Shown piece by piece: positions 43,901-52,550 of a stretch of DNA of 64,000 nt; within the stretch, counting starts at the first letter, position 1, and each line of letters starts with the position of its first letter. The notes under the pieces are model-generated. The model worked only from the letters and a program-made list of their open reading frames with translations. It was not told the origin of the DNA and ran no database searches. The DNA comes from Prosthecodimorpha hirschii (GTDB lineage Bacteria; Pseudomonadota; Alphaproteobacteria; Rhizobiales; Ancalomicrobiaceae): the NCBI RefSeq assembly GCF_001305515.1, contig NZ_LJYW01000001.1, positions 1,410,320 through 1,474,319 on the forward strand, read 5' to 3'. The translations under genes and the position numbers were made by a program.

Positions 43901-43934
43901 GCCCATATGGTGCAATTATAAACACCATATGGGC
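43901..43934. promoter_or_regulatory. perfect 12-bp inverted repeat between regulator and recombinase genes
   Basis: GCCCATATGGTG (43901-43912) and CACCATATGGGC (43923-43934) with the AT-rich 10-bp spacer CAATTATAAA. Lies in the 61-bp gap between the divergent XRE and recombinase genes, close to both starts. Best read as the operator for the XRE protein; a recombination core is an alternative. Confidence 0.75.
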
Positions 43935-43944
43935 CATTCTGTAT

Positions 43945-44877
43945 ATGCTGCACCATTCTGCACCTTCCAGCGAGACCACCAAGGACTGGATGGCAACGCT
44001 TCATCGTCTCGACGGAGCCTACTCCGAAAACACCCTGCGCAGCTACAGGGCGGACTTCCGCATTTTCGAAGCGTGGTGCCGCTCGAACGACCTTGCCGCC
44101 CTGCCGGCAGCGCCGGCGACCATCGCGGCCTTCCTCGACAGTGCGTCCCCGACCGCAGCACCCAGCACGCTGCGACGACGCCTCGTCTCGATTGCCAAGA
44201 TTCACCGTTTGTTCAAGTTGCCCACCCCGACCGAGGACGAGGAGGTTCGCATCGCGCTGCGCAGAGCCGAGCGCTGTCGCCACCGTCGGCCCGCGCAGGC
44301 TCTCGGCCTGACCGCCGAGCGCCGCGACCAACTCATCGCCGCCTGCGCCGACGACCTCGCCGGGTTCCGTGACCGGGCGCTGGTCGCCATCGGCTACGAC
44401 ACGCTGTGCCGCCGATCCGAACTGGTCGCCCTGCGCATCGAAGACCTGAAGCGGCTGCCCGACGGAGCCATGCTCGCCATCGTCCGCCGCGCCAAGAACG
44501 ATCCCTTCGGCAACGGCCGCGAGGGCTACATCTCCAAACGCAGCGCCGCACTCCTCGACGCTTGGCTGGAGGCTGCAGCCATCCACGAAGGCTGGATCTT
44601 CCGCCGCATCCTCTGGAACGGCGCCGGCCCGAGCGCCCTGCACCCCCACTCCGTTGGCCGCATCCTGAAGCAACGCGCTCTCGCCGCCGGACTGTCCCCA
44701 GCCGAGGCCGAAGCCCTCTCCGGCCACTCCATGCGCGTCGGCGCCGCCCAAGACATGATGGCCGCCGGCATGGGGCTCTTGCCGATCATGAAGTGCGGCG
44801 GGTGGAAGTCGGCGAACGTGGTGGCGAGGTATGTGCAGGAGGTGGATATTATGCGTCTGGCAGCGATGAGGCGCTAA
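43945..44877 (+). CDS. tyrosine recombinase (phage-integrase family), intact copy
   Basis: 310 residues. The N-terminal SAM-like core-binding domain has AYSENTLRSYRADFRIFEAWC. The catalytic domain has R156 in LCRRSELVAL, the lysine in VRRAKNDPFG, H261/R264 in SGHSMRVGAAQ, W287 in GGWKSANVV and Y296 in ARYVQEVD, so the R-K-HxxR-W-Y set is complete. The ATG at 43945 follows the inverted repeat directly; a Shine-Dalgarno is not obvious. Two degraded copies lie at 46,558 and 48,566. Likely acts in site-specific integration or cassette exchange; its target site is unknown. Confidence 0.9.
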   Translation: MLHHSAPSSETTKDWMATLHRLDGAYSENTLRSYRADFRIFEAWCRSNDLAALPAAPATIAAFLDSASPTAAPSTLRRRLVSIAKIHRLFKLPTPTEDEEVRIALRRAERCRHRRPAQALGLTAERRDQLIAACADDLAGFRDRALVAIGYDTLCRRSELVALRIEDLKRLPDGAMLAIVRRAKNDPFGNGREGYISKRSAALLDAWLEAAAIHEGWIFRRILWNGAGPSALHPHSVGRILKQRALAAGLSPAEAEALSGHSMRVGAAQDMMAAGMGLLPIMKCGGWKSANVVARYVQEVDIMRLAAMRR

Positions 44878-45216
44878 GCTCGAGAAAGTGCAAAGCGGAC
44901 ACGAGAACTGCCGCGTACGCTCCGAACCGATCGCGGTTCCGTCGTCTCATATCAGACGCCGACAGCCGTCTGGAGGGCGGCGGCGAGAGTGGGTAGGTCT
45001 TTTCGAGGTGCCTGTATGGTTCAAACAGCGAGATGGTCTGCACGCCGGAATCCAAATCCCGTGAATGGCACGAGGCGGGACCGACCCTTTGCCAATGGAC
45101 CTCTCCAGTGTGTAAAAGCCAGCTCCCATCTGCTGCGCACGAGATCGACCTCCAACGCCCCCCGACAGTTATTAATGCCCAAATTTTCGGATGATGTCGA
45201 TTTCTTGTAGTTTTTC
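44878..45216. other. intergenic region, no gene seen
   Basis: About 340 bp between the recombinase and the convergent acyltransferase gene. GC content falls along it. No hairpin with T-tract or protein-like frame was identified. Confidence 0.4.
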
Positions 45217-46233
45217 TCATGGATAAATTTGATTCTTCATCCAACGTATAAGATATTTTTCAAATATAATATAAAAAACTATACCGAATGCAACAGACAC
45301 AATCACCACTAATGCAAAAACTATCTCAACTGATACCACTTTATTTATCGCTAGTGGCGAAAATATCTTTGCAGCAGCTGAAACAGCCAGGAAATGGACC
45401 AGATATATAGAGTACGAAGCGTCTCCAAGCCAAGTTAGCACGTGGTGCGCATTCATGATCGCTAGTCGCTCCGCCTGAACCATCCCAACAAGAATGAGCG
45501 TGCTGGCAATGCCATAGAGCAGCGTCCCGAGCGCATATGTCCCTCCAAAAAGGAAGAGTTCTCCGAACCAAGCGAAGACGAAAAGCGCAACGCCAGCCAC
45601 GAACGTCATGATTGCGCCGATCCTACCCATAGCCTTGTATCGACAGCGGAACGCGGCCAATACACCGAACAGAAAAAGTGCATTATAGGGCGATATAACA
45701 ACTGAAATAGTATTCTTCTGATCGGGAAAGATGAAGACAAAAGGCACGATAACCCAGATCAACATGCCGATAGCGCCGAACAGCGGCCTCCAAATCGCCA
45801 CGGCATAGAGTATATAGAATAGAACTTCGTGGCGCAACGTCCACTCAACAGCGAGCAAAGGCTCCTCAACATGTATCGGAAAGGCCGTAATTGCCAATAT
45901 CCATTCCACAAAAGTGGGATGACTTTTCCCCAGCGCCACGGAGAGCGATGCAGACAGGGCAAGTGCTATCCAGAGTGGCGGAAAGATCCGCGAAAAGCGC
46001 CTCAGTAAAAATTTTCCTATAGCCCTCGGCTTGCCCAGGTCACCCCAGTGCGTCGTGGCTATAATGAAGCCGCTTAGTACAAAGAAAAAGTTCACTCCGA
46101 AATGCATAGCTTCGGCGAACGGAAAGACCGCGATTCCTAGATATTTTTCAAGGCGAAGGACCACCTCCGTATGAAAAATGACAACGGATATAGCCGCAAT
46201 AGCACGACCAGCCTGTACAGTTTTCAGAATCAT
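45217..46233 (-). CDS. acyltransferase 3 family membrane protein (O-antigen/exopolysaccharide acetylase type)
   Basis: 338 residues with about ten membrane helices. Opens with the family motif VQAGRAIAAISVVIFHTEVV (catalytic His), then FFFVLSGFIIATTHWG, RFSRIFPPLWIALAL, and ends with DASYSIYLVHFLAVSAAAK. It transfers acyl, usually acetyl, groups to surface glycans. The ATG at 46233 was preferred because GAGGA stands 6 nt upstream; an ATG six codons earlier is possible. GC content is far below the flanking genome, a strong sign of transfer. Lies between an intact and a degraded recombinase copy. Confidence 0.9.
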   Translation of the reverse strand: MILKTVQAGRAIAAISVVIFHTEVVLRLEKYLGIAVFPFAEAMHFGVNFFFVLSGFIIATTHWGDLGKPRAIGKFLLRRFSRIFPPLWIALALSASLSVALGKSHPTFVEWILAITAFPIHVEEPLLAVEWTLRHEVLFYILYAVAIWRPLFGAIGMLIWVIVPFVFIFPDQKNTISVVISPYNALFLFGVLAAFRCRYKAMGRIGAIMTFVAGVALFVFAWFGELFLFGGTYALGTLLYGIASTLILVGMVQAERLAIMNAHHVLTWLGDASYSIYLVHFLAVSAAAKIFSPLAINKVVSVEIVFALVVIVSVAFGIVFYIIFEKYLIRWMKNQIYP

Positions 46234-46557
46234 TGATTCCTCATAGCGCATTGCAGAGATACCAAAACATCCCTATCAATTTCGGAAGATACGAATTCAT
46301 CCGGAGCCATACGAAAACATTCGAATCACTCGCTATTTAAATGAGACGACGGAGTACCGAAGTCATGAGGCCTGCACTTTTTTGACGCACAAGTATACGA
46401 AGTGGCCGGGGATACGTTCTCTTTAAGCGACGAATTCGTTCCATGCTTTTCTCGGACGTCGATTAAAGCTTGCTACTCGTGGAAGACTCGGTTGGAGAGG
46501 AGGCGCTCCTACACGCCTAGCCAAATGCATTCGACTTGGTTGAGTCCCGGCGGTTAG
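46234..46557. other. AT-rich intergenic region, no gene seen
   Basis: About 325 bp between the acyltransferase start and the degraded recombinase copy; expected to hold the acyltransferase promoter. No clear motif. Confidence 0.4.
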
Positions 46558-47351
46558 ACCACTAAGGACTGGTCGGCGTCACTCTGCCGCCTCGACGGAG
46601 CCTACTCCGAAAACACACTGCGCAGCTACAAGGCGGACTTCTGCATTTTCGAAGCGTGGTGCCGCTCGAACGACTTCGTTGCCCTGCCGGCAGCGCCCGC
46701 GACCATTGCCGCCTTCCTCGACAGTGCGTCCCCGACAGCTGCGCCCAGCACGCTGCGACGCCGCCTCGTCTCGATTGCCAAGATTCACCGTTTGTTCAAG
46801 TTACCCACTCCGACCGAGGACGAGGATGTTCGCATCGCACTGCGCAGGGCCGAGCGCTGTCGCCACCGTCGACCAGCGCAAGCCTTCGGCCTGACCGCCG
46901 AGTTGCGGGACCGGCTCATTGCAGCCTGTCCCGACGACCTCGCCGGGTTCCGTGACCGCGCGCTGATCGCCATCGGCTACGACACGCTGTGCCGTCGATC
47001 CGAACTGATCGCCCTGCGCATCGAAGACTCGACGCCTGGCTGGACGCTGCAGCCGTCCACGAAGGCTGGATCTTCCGCCGCATCCTCTGGAACGGCGCCG
47101 GCCCGAGCGCCCTGCACCCCCACTCCGTCGGCCGCATCCTGAAGCAGCGCGCCCTCGCCGCCGGACTGTCCCCAGCCGAGGCCGAAGCCCTCTCCGGCCA
47201 CTCCATGCGCGTCGGCGCCGCCCAAGACATGATGGCCGCCGGCATGGGGCTCTTGCCGATCATGAAGTGCGGCGGGTGGAAGTCGGCGAACGTGGTGGCG
47301 AGGTATGTGCAGGAGGTGGATATCGTGCGTCTGGCAGCGATGAGGCGCTGA
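46558..47351 (+). pseudogene. degraded tyrosine recombinase (copy 2)
   Basis: Closely matches the intact copy at 43,945-44,877 from the TTKDW region to the C-terminal LAAMRR. It lacks the first ~12 codons: an in-frame TAG lies immediately before the similarity. Between GCATCGAAGA and CTCGACGC about 109 bp are missing relative to the intact gene (44,445-44,553), which shifts the frame. The catalytic lysine region is therefore lost, while the HxxR, Trp and Tyr motifs survive in a second frame. The last ~125 bp are almost identical to copy 1. Confidence 0.85.
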
Positions 47352-47445
47352 TTTCGAATACGCATGGAGCGCACTTGCCAAGCCCGGGTGCGCTCCGAAC
47401 CGACCGTGGATTGATAGCTACACGCACAGTGATGGAGCAACTCTC

Positions 47446-48330
47446 TCAAATGGTTCTATTTACAAGTGAAAACATGTCGGCATTCCTCACTCTATCTTCA
47501 ACAAGCCGAATATCGCGTATAAATATCGTATTTGAATTCGATTTATCATATGAACATATCTCTCTCTTTACGGGATCATAAGAAATTGGATAAAATCCAT
47601 GAGGTGATACTGCGTCGTATATTTGTTTATCGGCCACCCCGTATCTTGCGCCAGATCCATTAGTCTCTATGATTATGGCAATTAATTTATCGTTGCTCAG
47701 TGTCCCACTTGCACCATTTAGAACGCGCAACTCATGTCCTTCGACATCGATCTTCATCAACGTTGGGCTACGTTCTTTCAAAAGACAATCAAGTGGTGCA
47801 ACCGGTATTTCTATAAAGGAACCGTGCACTTCTTCGTCGGCCAGGACATGGTTCATTGGGCCAAGATCTTTTGAGAATTTTAGCAATGATTCTTGATCTG
47901 AAACGCCCCCAGCCCAAACCTCTACGAGACTACTTAAATCATTGAAGCGAATGTTTCTTTTTAGCTTTTCCACAGTCTCCGGGATAGGTTCAACAGAAAA
48001 GCAATATGCCCCTATGGCGCCAGCCGCAAGTATTGTATAACTGCCAATATTCGCACCAATATCTACAAATAACTCTTCCCTTCTAAGAATGTGAAGTGCA
48101 AATCCCATGTATTCTTCTTCGTGGAGGCCACAATACCAATTTCCCGTAGCGCCAGACATCCCGCGCTCAGCAACCAAGCTAGTGCCATTTATATAGGGGA
48201 GCGCGATTGGACAATTCATCAGTCGTGATGACATTTGCCAAATCAAGAATCTCTTGACAGCCTCAATTTTATTTTCTTTGTTAAGTGGATGCTTTAATAT
48301 AAATTTCATCAATCTATATATATTAAGCAT
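47446..48330 (-). CDS. FkbM family SAM-dependent methyltransferase
   Basis: 294 residues: SAM motif ELFVDIGANIGSYTILAAG, the acidic VEPIPETVEKLKRNI, and the FkbM signature LMKIDVEGHELRVLNGA. Such enzymes O-methylate sugars of glycans and other natural products. The ATG at 48330 has GGAG about 7 nt upstream; the open frame continues 28 codons further without protein-like character. Strongly AT-rich against the genome. It lies between two degraded recombinase copies. Confidence 0.9.
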   Translation of the reverse strand: MLNIYRLMKFILKHPLNKENKIEAVKRFLIWQMSSRLMNCPIALPYINGTSLVAERGMSGATGNWYCGLHEEEYMGFALHILRREELFVDIGANIGSYTILAAGAIGAYCFSVEPIPETVEKLKRNIRFNDLSSLVEVWAGGVSDQESLLKFSKDLGPMNHVLADEEVHGSFIEIPVAPLDCLLKERSPTLMKIDVEGHELRVLNGASGTLSNDKLIAIIIETNGSGARYGVADKQIYDAVSPHGFYPISYDPVKREICSYDKSNSNTIFIRDIRLVEDRVRNADMFSLVNRTI

Positions 48331-48565
48331 CTGAAACTCCGGGTTGTCATTTTTAACGGTGCGGCGCGGCTGCGCCGAGTGAGCAACATTAGATCGGATT
48401 GCGCAGCCGAGCACAAACTATGTTATCTGCCCTCATCTCCGACCGATATTTGCCCAATTGTATATTCCAATTGAGTAGATGACCTCGGGATCGTCGAAGA
48501 GCCCGCGCCAGCCGACGCAGGCGGCGTCGATCACGATGGAGACGGCGTTGGAGATCGAAGGCAAC

Positions 48566-49170
48566 CCCGCCGAGGACGAGGATGTTCGTATCGCACTCCG
48601 CAGAGTCGATCGCCGTCGCCACAGCCAGCCCGCGTAGGCACGCGGCCCGACCCCCGAGCGCCGCGACCGTACACTGATCGCCATCGGCTACGACACGCTG
48701 TGCCGCCGATCCGAATTGGTCGCCCTGCGCATCGAAGACCTGAAGCGGCTCCCCGATGGCGCCATGCTCGCCATCGTCCGCCGCGCCAAGAACGATCCCT
48801 TCGGCGACGGCCGCGAGGGCTACGTCTCAAAGCGCAGCGCCGCACTCCTCGATGCCTGGCTGGCAGCCGCGGATATCCGCGACGGCTGCATCTTCCGCCG
48901 CATCCTCTGGAACGGCGCCGGCCCGAGCGCCCTGCCCCCCACTCCGTCGGCCGCATCCTCAAGCATCGCGCCCTCGCCGCCGGACTGTCCCCCGCCGAGG
49001 CCGAAGCCCTCTCCGGCCACTCCATGCGCGCCGGCGCCGCCCAGGATATGATGGCCGCCGTCATGGGCCTGTTGCCGATCATGAAGTGCGGCGGGTGGAA
49101 GTCGGCAAACGTTGTGGCGCGGTATGTACAGGAGGTGGACATCATGCGGATTTCGACCGCGAGACGATGA
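48566..49170 (+). pseudogene. degraded tyrosine recombinase (copy 3)
   Basis: Similar to the intact recombinase from the AEDEDVRIALRR region to the end. Damage seen: the N-terminal ~85 codons are absent, a TAG follows SQPA, about 45 bp are missing before TLIAIGYDTLCRRSEL, and a one-base deletion in the C-run near 48,940 shifts the frame before HSVGRILKHRALA. The catalytic R, HxxR, W and Y codons are all still readable across two frames. More diverged from copy 1 than copy 2 is. Confidence 0.85.
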
Positions 49171-49214
49171 GGAAGCGCCGGCTTCTTTGCGCAGGGGAAC
49201 CCGTTAAGTATATT

Positions 49215-50141
49215 CTAGGTAGATGCCAATGCAATCTTGTGACCGGTGGCTCGCTCCAGTGCTTCAGCGCGCTCCCTTGTTGTCTGGCACTCTCTCAAGG
49301 CAAACTCATACTCAACAACCTTGGCATTGACCAAGAAACGATACCAGTAACCCTGCAGGAAATGGTAGATTAGCCCTGAGCGGCCATCCAGAAATCCCAG
49401 TTGGAAAATATATCTGTAGACGAAATAGCCCAGTGGTCCGACCCAGAACGGCAATCGATTGTAGATTCGCTCCTTCACGAAGCGTTTCATCGACGCCTGG
49501 AACGAGGCAGATTCCATCGACAGATCCTCGTCCCGGGCGAAGAGCCCATATTTCTGGTTGAGGATGTCGATCGCCTCACGGGTCGCATACTTGTTATGCT
49601 TGTCGGTGAAGAAGGTCAGATCGTTGAGATTGTGATCGGCGAAACCGCCTTGGAATGTGACGATGCGTCCTCCCCAGACGATCATGTGCTCGTCCATCCA
49701 CCGCTGCTCGATCCGTCCCTGGCCCCGTCGCCAGATTCGCAACAGGATCAGTGGATATCGCCCGCCGTGACGAACCCATCGGCCCATAAAGATGTGTTTT
49801 CGCGCCAGATTGACGCCGGCAACATCGGCGCCCAGAGTCGGCAGCTTCGTCTCGATCTCAGCGATGAGATCAGGTTCGATCACCTCGTCGGCGTCGAGCC
49901 GCATCACCCACGACGCAGTGATCGGCGCATTCGCCAGCCCCCACTCGAACTGCTTGGCGTAGTTGACGAACTTGTTCTTCAAGACTACCGCGCCTGCGCT
50001 GTTCGCGAGTTCCACGGTGCGATCGGTGGAGAAGCTGTCAATCACAAAGACTTCCCGGGCGATCGGGCGGATCGCTTCAAGGCAGCGCAGAATATGCCGC
50101 TCCTCGTTATGTGTGAGAATGACGACGGAGAGATCGAGCAT
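49215..50141 (-). CDS. glycosyltransferase family 2 (WaaE/KdtX-like)
   Basis: 308-residue GT-A enzyme: LSVVILTHNEERHILRCLEA at the N-terminus, VIDSFSTDRTVELANSAGA, and the metal-binding MRLDADEVIEPDL. The C-terminal half (RHGGRYPLILLRIWRRGQG, FLQGYWYRFLVNAKV) is typical of LPS-core or capsule beta-glucosyltransferases of the WaaE type. Separated from the upstream methyltransferase gene by 9 bp on the same strand, so it is in the surface-glycan operon. Confidence 0.9.
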   Translation of the reverse strand: MLDLSVVILTHNEERHILRCLEAIRPIAREVFVIDSFSTDRTVELANSAGAVVLKNKFVNYAKQFEWGLANAPITASWVMRLDADEVIEPDLIAEIETKLPTLGADVAGVNLARKHIFMGRWVRHGGRYPLILLRIWRRGQGRIEQRWMDEHMIVWGGRIVTFQGGFADHNLNDLTFFTDKHNKYATREAIDILNQKYGLFARDEDLSMESASFQASMKRFVKERIYNRLPFWVGPLGYFVYRYIFQLGFLDGRSGLIYHFLQGYWYRFLVNAKVVEYEFALRECQTTRERAEALERATGHKIALAST

Positions 50142-50150
50142 TGCTTGTCT

Positions 50151-50828
50151 TTACCTCTTCGCGACGGCGATCATCGACTTCGCCAACGGCGGAATCCGCC
50201 CAACCCTGTGGAATTGAATCTCGGAGAATCCAGCCTCGCGCAGTAACTTTGTCAACGTCGCGATAGACCAAAATTTGATGTGACCGTGATCCCACAACGC
50301 AGTGAAATGTTTATCCAACTTACCAGTCACGGCCATGGCTAAATTCTTGAAGTACCCATGGTACGGCGTACTGATGATCACGATTCCCTCTTCCTTCACT
50401 AGTGAATAAAGGTTGGCAGCATACTTACGCGGATCGTAGAGATGCTCGACGACCTCCAAACTCATGACGACGTCGAAAGTTCCGTGAAGGGATGACAAGT
50501 CATCATAGGCCGATCCTTGAAGGATCTCTATATCCGGATACATCTCATTCGCCAAACGGACCCCCTCGACCGAAGCATCGAGCCCGATGCAGGTATAGCC
50601 ACGCAGCGACATCAACTTCGTCACCGAGCCATTGCCACAGCCAACGTCGATCAAAGTTCGACCTTTGCTCGCTTTCTCGAAATCGTCTAGTACTCTCTCG
50701 ACTTGTGGTAACAAATATACATGAGAATCGTTGAGTTTCGAATCGGCGTATCGGTAGCCGGAGATCGACGCGAGTTCGTTCATGAATAGGTGCTCCGCAA
50801 AGAGTTGGAATTCTGTGGTTTTGATCAT
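50151..50828 (-). CDS. class I SAM-dependent methyltransferase (UbiG-like fold)
   Basis: 225 residues: RTLIDVGCGNGSVTKLMSL (SAM motif I), CIGLDASVEGVRLAN (motif II), VVMSLEVVEHLYDP and VKEEGIVIISTPYHGYFKN. It probably methylates a sugar or lipid carrier in polysaccharide synthesis. The start at 50828 is 3 bp after the stop of the acetyltransferase gene; an internal ATG at 50783 with GGAG upstream is an alternative. Confidence 0.87.
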   Translation of the reverse strand: MIKTTEFQLFAEHLFMNELASISGYRYADSKLNDSHVYLLPQVERVLDDFEKASKGRTLIDVGCGNGSVTKLMSLRGYTCIGLDASVEGVRLANEMYPDIEILQGSAYDDLSSLHGTFDVVMSLEVVEHLYDPRKYAANLYSLVKEEGIVIISTPYHGYFKNLAMAVTGKLDKHFTALWDHGHIKFWSIATLTKLLREAGFSEIQFHRVGRIPPLAKSMIAVAKR

Positions 50829-50831
50829 CCG

Positions 50832-51395
50832 TTACGATTGGCGGCGGCGACCACGAACCTTACGGGCCGGATTGCCGACGTTCACGGACCAGGGATCGAG
50901 ATCGCGAAAAGTAACCCCGCGCGCGCCAAGTACCGCCCCTTCCCCGATCGTCACACCCGGCCCTACAAAGGCTTCCGCCGCCACCCAAGCGCGCGTTCCG
51001 ATGGTAATCGGCCGCGCGATAAGCTGGAAGTGCGGGTCCTCGATGTCATGAGTTCCGGCGCAGAGGTGGGCGCCCTGCGAGGCCAACGCATAGGGCGCAA
51101 AGGTGATCTTTGCCATCGAGTAAACTTTCACCCCTGGTCCGATGCAGGCGTGCTCACCCATCTCAATATTGGCTGGGGACCAGATGTCGGCACTGGGATA
51201 GATAGCCCCGTAGCGCCCAGTTTTGCCCCCAAACATGCGAACGAGGAACATCCGCCAGCGATGCATCGGCGCCGGCGTCCATGAGGCCAAAAGCGTCCAG
51301 GTGACCAGCCACGCCAGCCGATATAGCCGGTTGCGGAGTGTGAAGCTGGCCCCACCCGACCAGGTGTCTGTTTCATTCGCGTCGAGGATATCCAT
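50832..51395 (-). CDS. WcaF-like hexapeptide-repeat acetyltransferase
   Basis: 187 residues. A hydrophobic segment (RLAWLVTWTLLASWTP) precedes a left-handed beta-helix with hexapeptide turns (MGEHACIGPGVKVYSMAKI, IGTRAWVAAEAFVGPGVTIG) and the active-site histidine region LCAGTHDIEDPHF. Matches putative colanic-acid O-acetyltransferases of the WcaF/LbetaH group, using acetyl-CoA. First intact gene on the minus strand below the insertion-sequence block, so its original upstream operon partners may have been cut off. Confidence 0.88.
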   Translation of the reverse strand: MDILDANETDTWSGGASFTLRNRLYRLAWLVTWTLLASWTPAPMHRWRMFLVRMFGGKTGRYGAIYPSADIWSPANIEMGEHACIGPGVKVYSMAKITFAPYALASQGAHLCAGTHDIEDPHFQLIARPITIGTRAWVAAEAFVGPGVTIGEGAVLGARGVTFRDLDPWSVNVGNPARKVRGRRRQS

Positions 51396-51498
51396 CTAAA
51401 TTCTCTTTGAAATTGACGTGAGCTGCCCTGGGTTTATTGGAGGCTCGATTGGCCTGCTGCCGGTTTGCTGTGATCCCCGAAATTCGATCCAATTGAGG

Positions 51499-52464
51499 CT
51501 AGGTGTTTAGTCCCGGCATTTGATGGATCGGATCGAGGATGAATCGTTCTGACTCGTCAGTCCAGCGTTTGCATATGAACTCGTATGGCGTGAGGCCTCT
51601 GAGGGTCTTTAGTCTGCGACCGAAGTTGTAGGCGGCGACGAAGTCAGTGAGATGCGCTTCGAACTGGCGATGATCGTCGTAGTGGAAGCGCTTGACAGTT
51701 GCCTCCTTGATGGTGCGGTTCATCCGTTCGACCTGCCCATTGGTCCAGGGATGCTTCACTTTGGTCAGGCGGTGTTCGATGCCATTCTCGCGACAACGCA
51801 TGTTGAATATGTGGGTCATGTAGCGCGCTGTTGGTCCGTCGGCGTAGCGCGGTGGGAACGTGAACTGGATGCCGTTGTCGGTCAGAACGGTATGGATCCG
51901 ATAGGGCATCGCCTGAATCAGGGCCATGAGGAAGGCGGACGCCGAGGTTCGCCCGGTCTTTCTGACGACTTGCACGAAGGCAAATTTGCTCGTGCGATCA
52001 ATGGCCACGTAAAGGTACAGCTTGCCCTCAGCGGTCTGCACCTCGGCGATATCGATATGGAAAAAGCCGATCGGGTAGGATTTGAACCGCCTCTTCGGCT
52101 CCTTGTCTCCCCCCACCTCCGGCAGCCGGCTGATGCCATGGCGCTGCAGGCAGCGGTGCAGGGACGAGCGCGTCAGGTGCGGGATCGTCGCCTGAAGAGC
52201 GTAGAGGCAATCGTCGAGCGGCAGGAGGGTATGCCGGCGGAAGGCGACAATCACTGCTTCCTCATCGATCGAAAGAACCGTCGATGTTGGCGCCCTCGGG
52301 CCAGTTGGCAGGTCCGTGACCGAGGTCCGCTTCTTCCACTTGGCGACAGTCTTCTGGTTGATACCGTAACGCTTTGCCAGCGTCCTCAGGCTCTCTTGAC
52401 TATGCTGTATCGCTCGACGGACCGCCGCTGTTGTCGCGGCGCTCCCGTGGTGAACCTGGCCCAT
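51499..52464 (-). CDS. IS481 family transposase
   Basis: 321 residues. The N-terminal HTH domain has LRTLAKRYGINQKTVAKWKK. The rve/DDE catalytic domain has first Asp in GFFHIDIAEVQT, second Asp in VLTDNGIQF and Glu in NGQVERMNRTIKEA. Complete and apparently intact. The TAG stop (51501-51499) lies wholly in the flanking CTAG target sequence, so the reading frame is closed by the insertion site rather than by the element. Confidence 0.93.
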   Translation of the reverse strand: MGQVHHGSAATTAAVRRAIQHSQESLRTLAKRYGINQKTVAKWKKRTSVTDLPTGPRAPTSTVLSIDEEAVIVAFRRHTLLPLDDCLYALQATIPHLTRSSLHRCLQRHGISRLPEVGGDKEPKRRFKSYPIGFFHIDIAEVQTAEGKLYLYVAIDRTSKFAFVQVVRKTGRTSASAFLMALIQAMPYRIHTVLTDNGIQFTFPPRYADGPTARYMTHIFNMRCRENGIEHRLTKVKHPWTNGQVERMNRTIKEATVKRFHYDDHRQFEAHLTDFVAAYNFGRRLKTLRGLTPYEFICKRWTDESERFILDPIHQMPGLNT

Positions 52465-52521
52465 AGCGCATCCTTCCAGCTCTGCGAAAAGACTGCACCA
52501 TCAAAGCCCGGGATCAAACAC
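51503..52521 (-). mobile_element. IS481 family insertion sequence, complete
   Basis: A 1,019-bp element bounded by imperfect terminal inverted repeats (GTGTTTAGTCCCGGCATTTG on the left; on the right, read inward, GTGTTTGATCCCGGGCTTTG). It is flanked by CTAG on both sides (51499-51502 and 52522-52525), matching the known IS481 preference for CTAG targets and their duplication. Carries one transposase gene. It lies in the upstream part of an IS3-type remnant. Confidence 0.9.
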
Positions 52522-52550
52522 CTAGTCCGTCTCATTGAGAGGACCGGACC

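Noticed and set aside
48433-48684. Minus-strand frame containing AVSIVIDAACVGWRGLFDD
   Set aside because: Faintly phage-protein-like, but short, overlapping the degraded recombinase, with no start or supporting context; may be a fragment.
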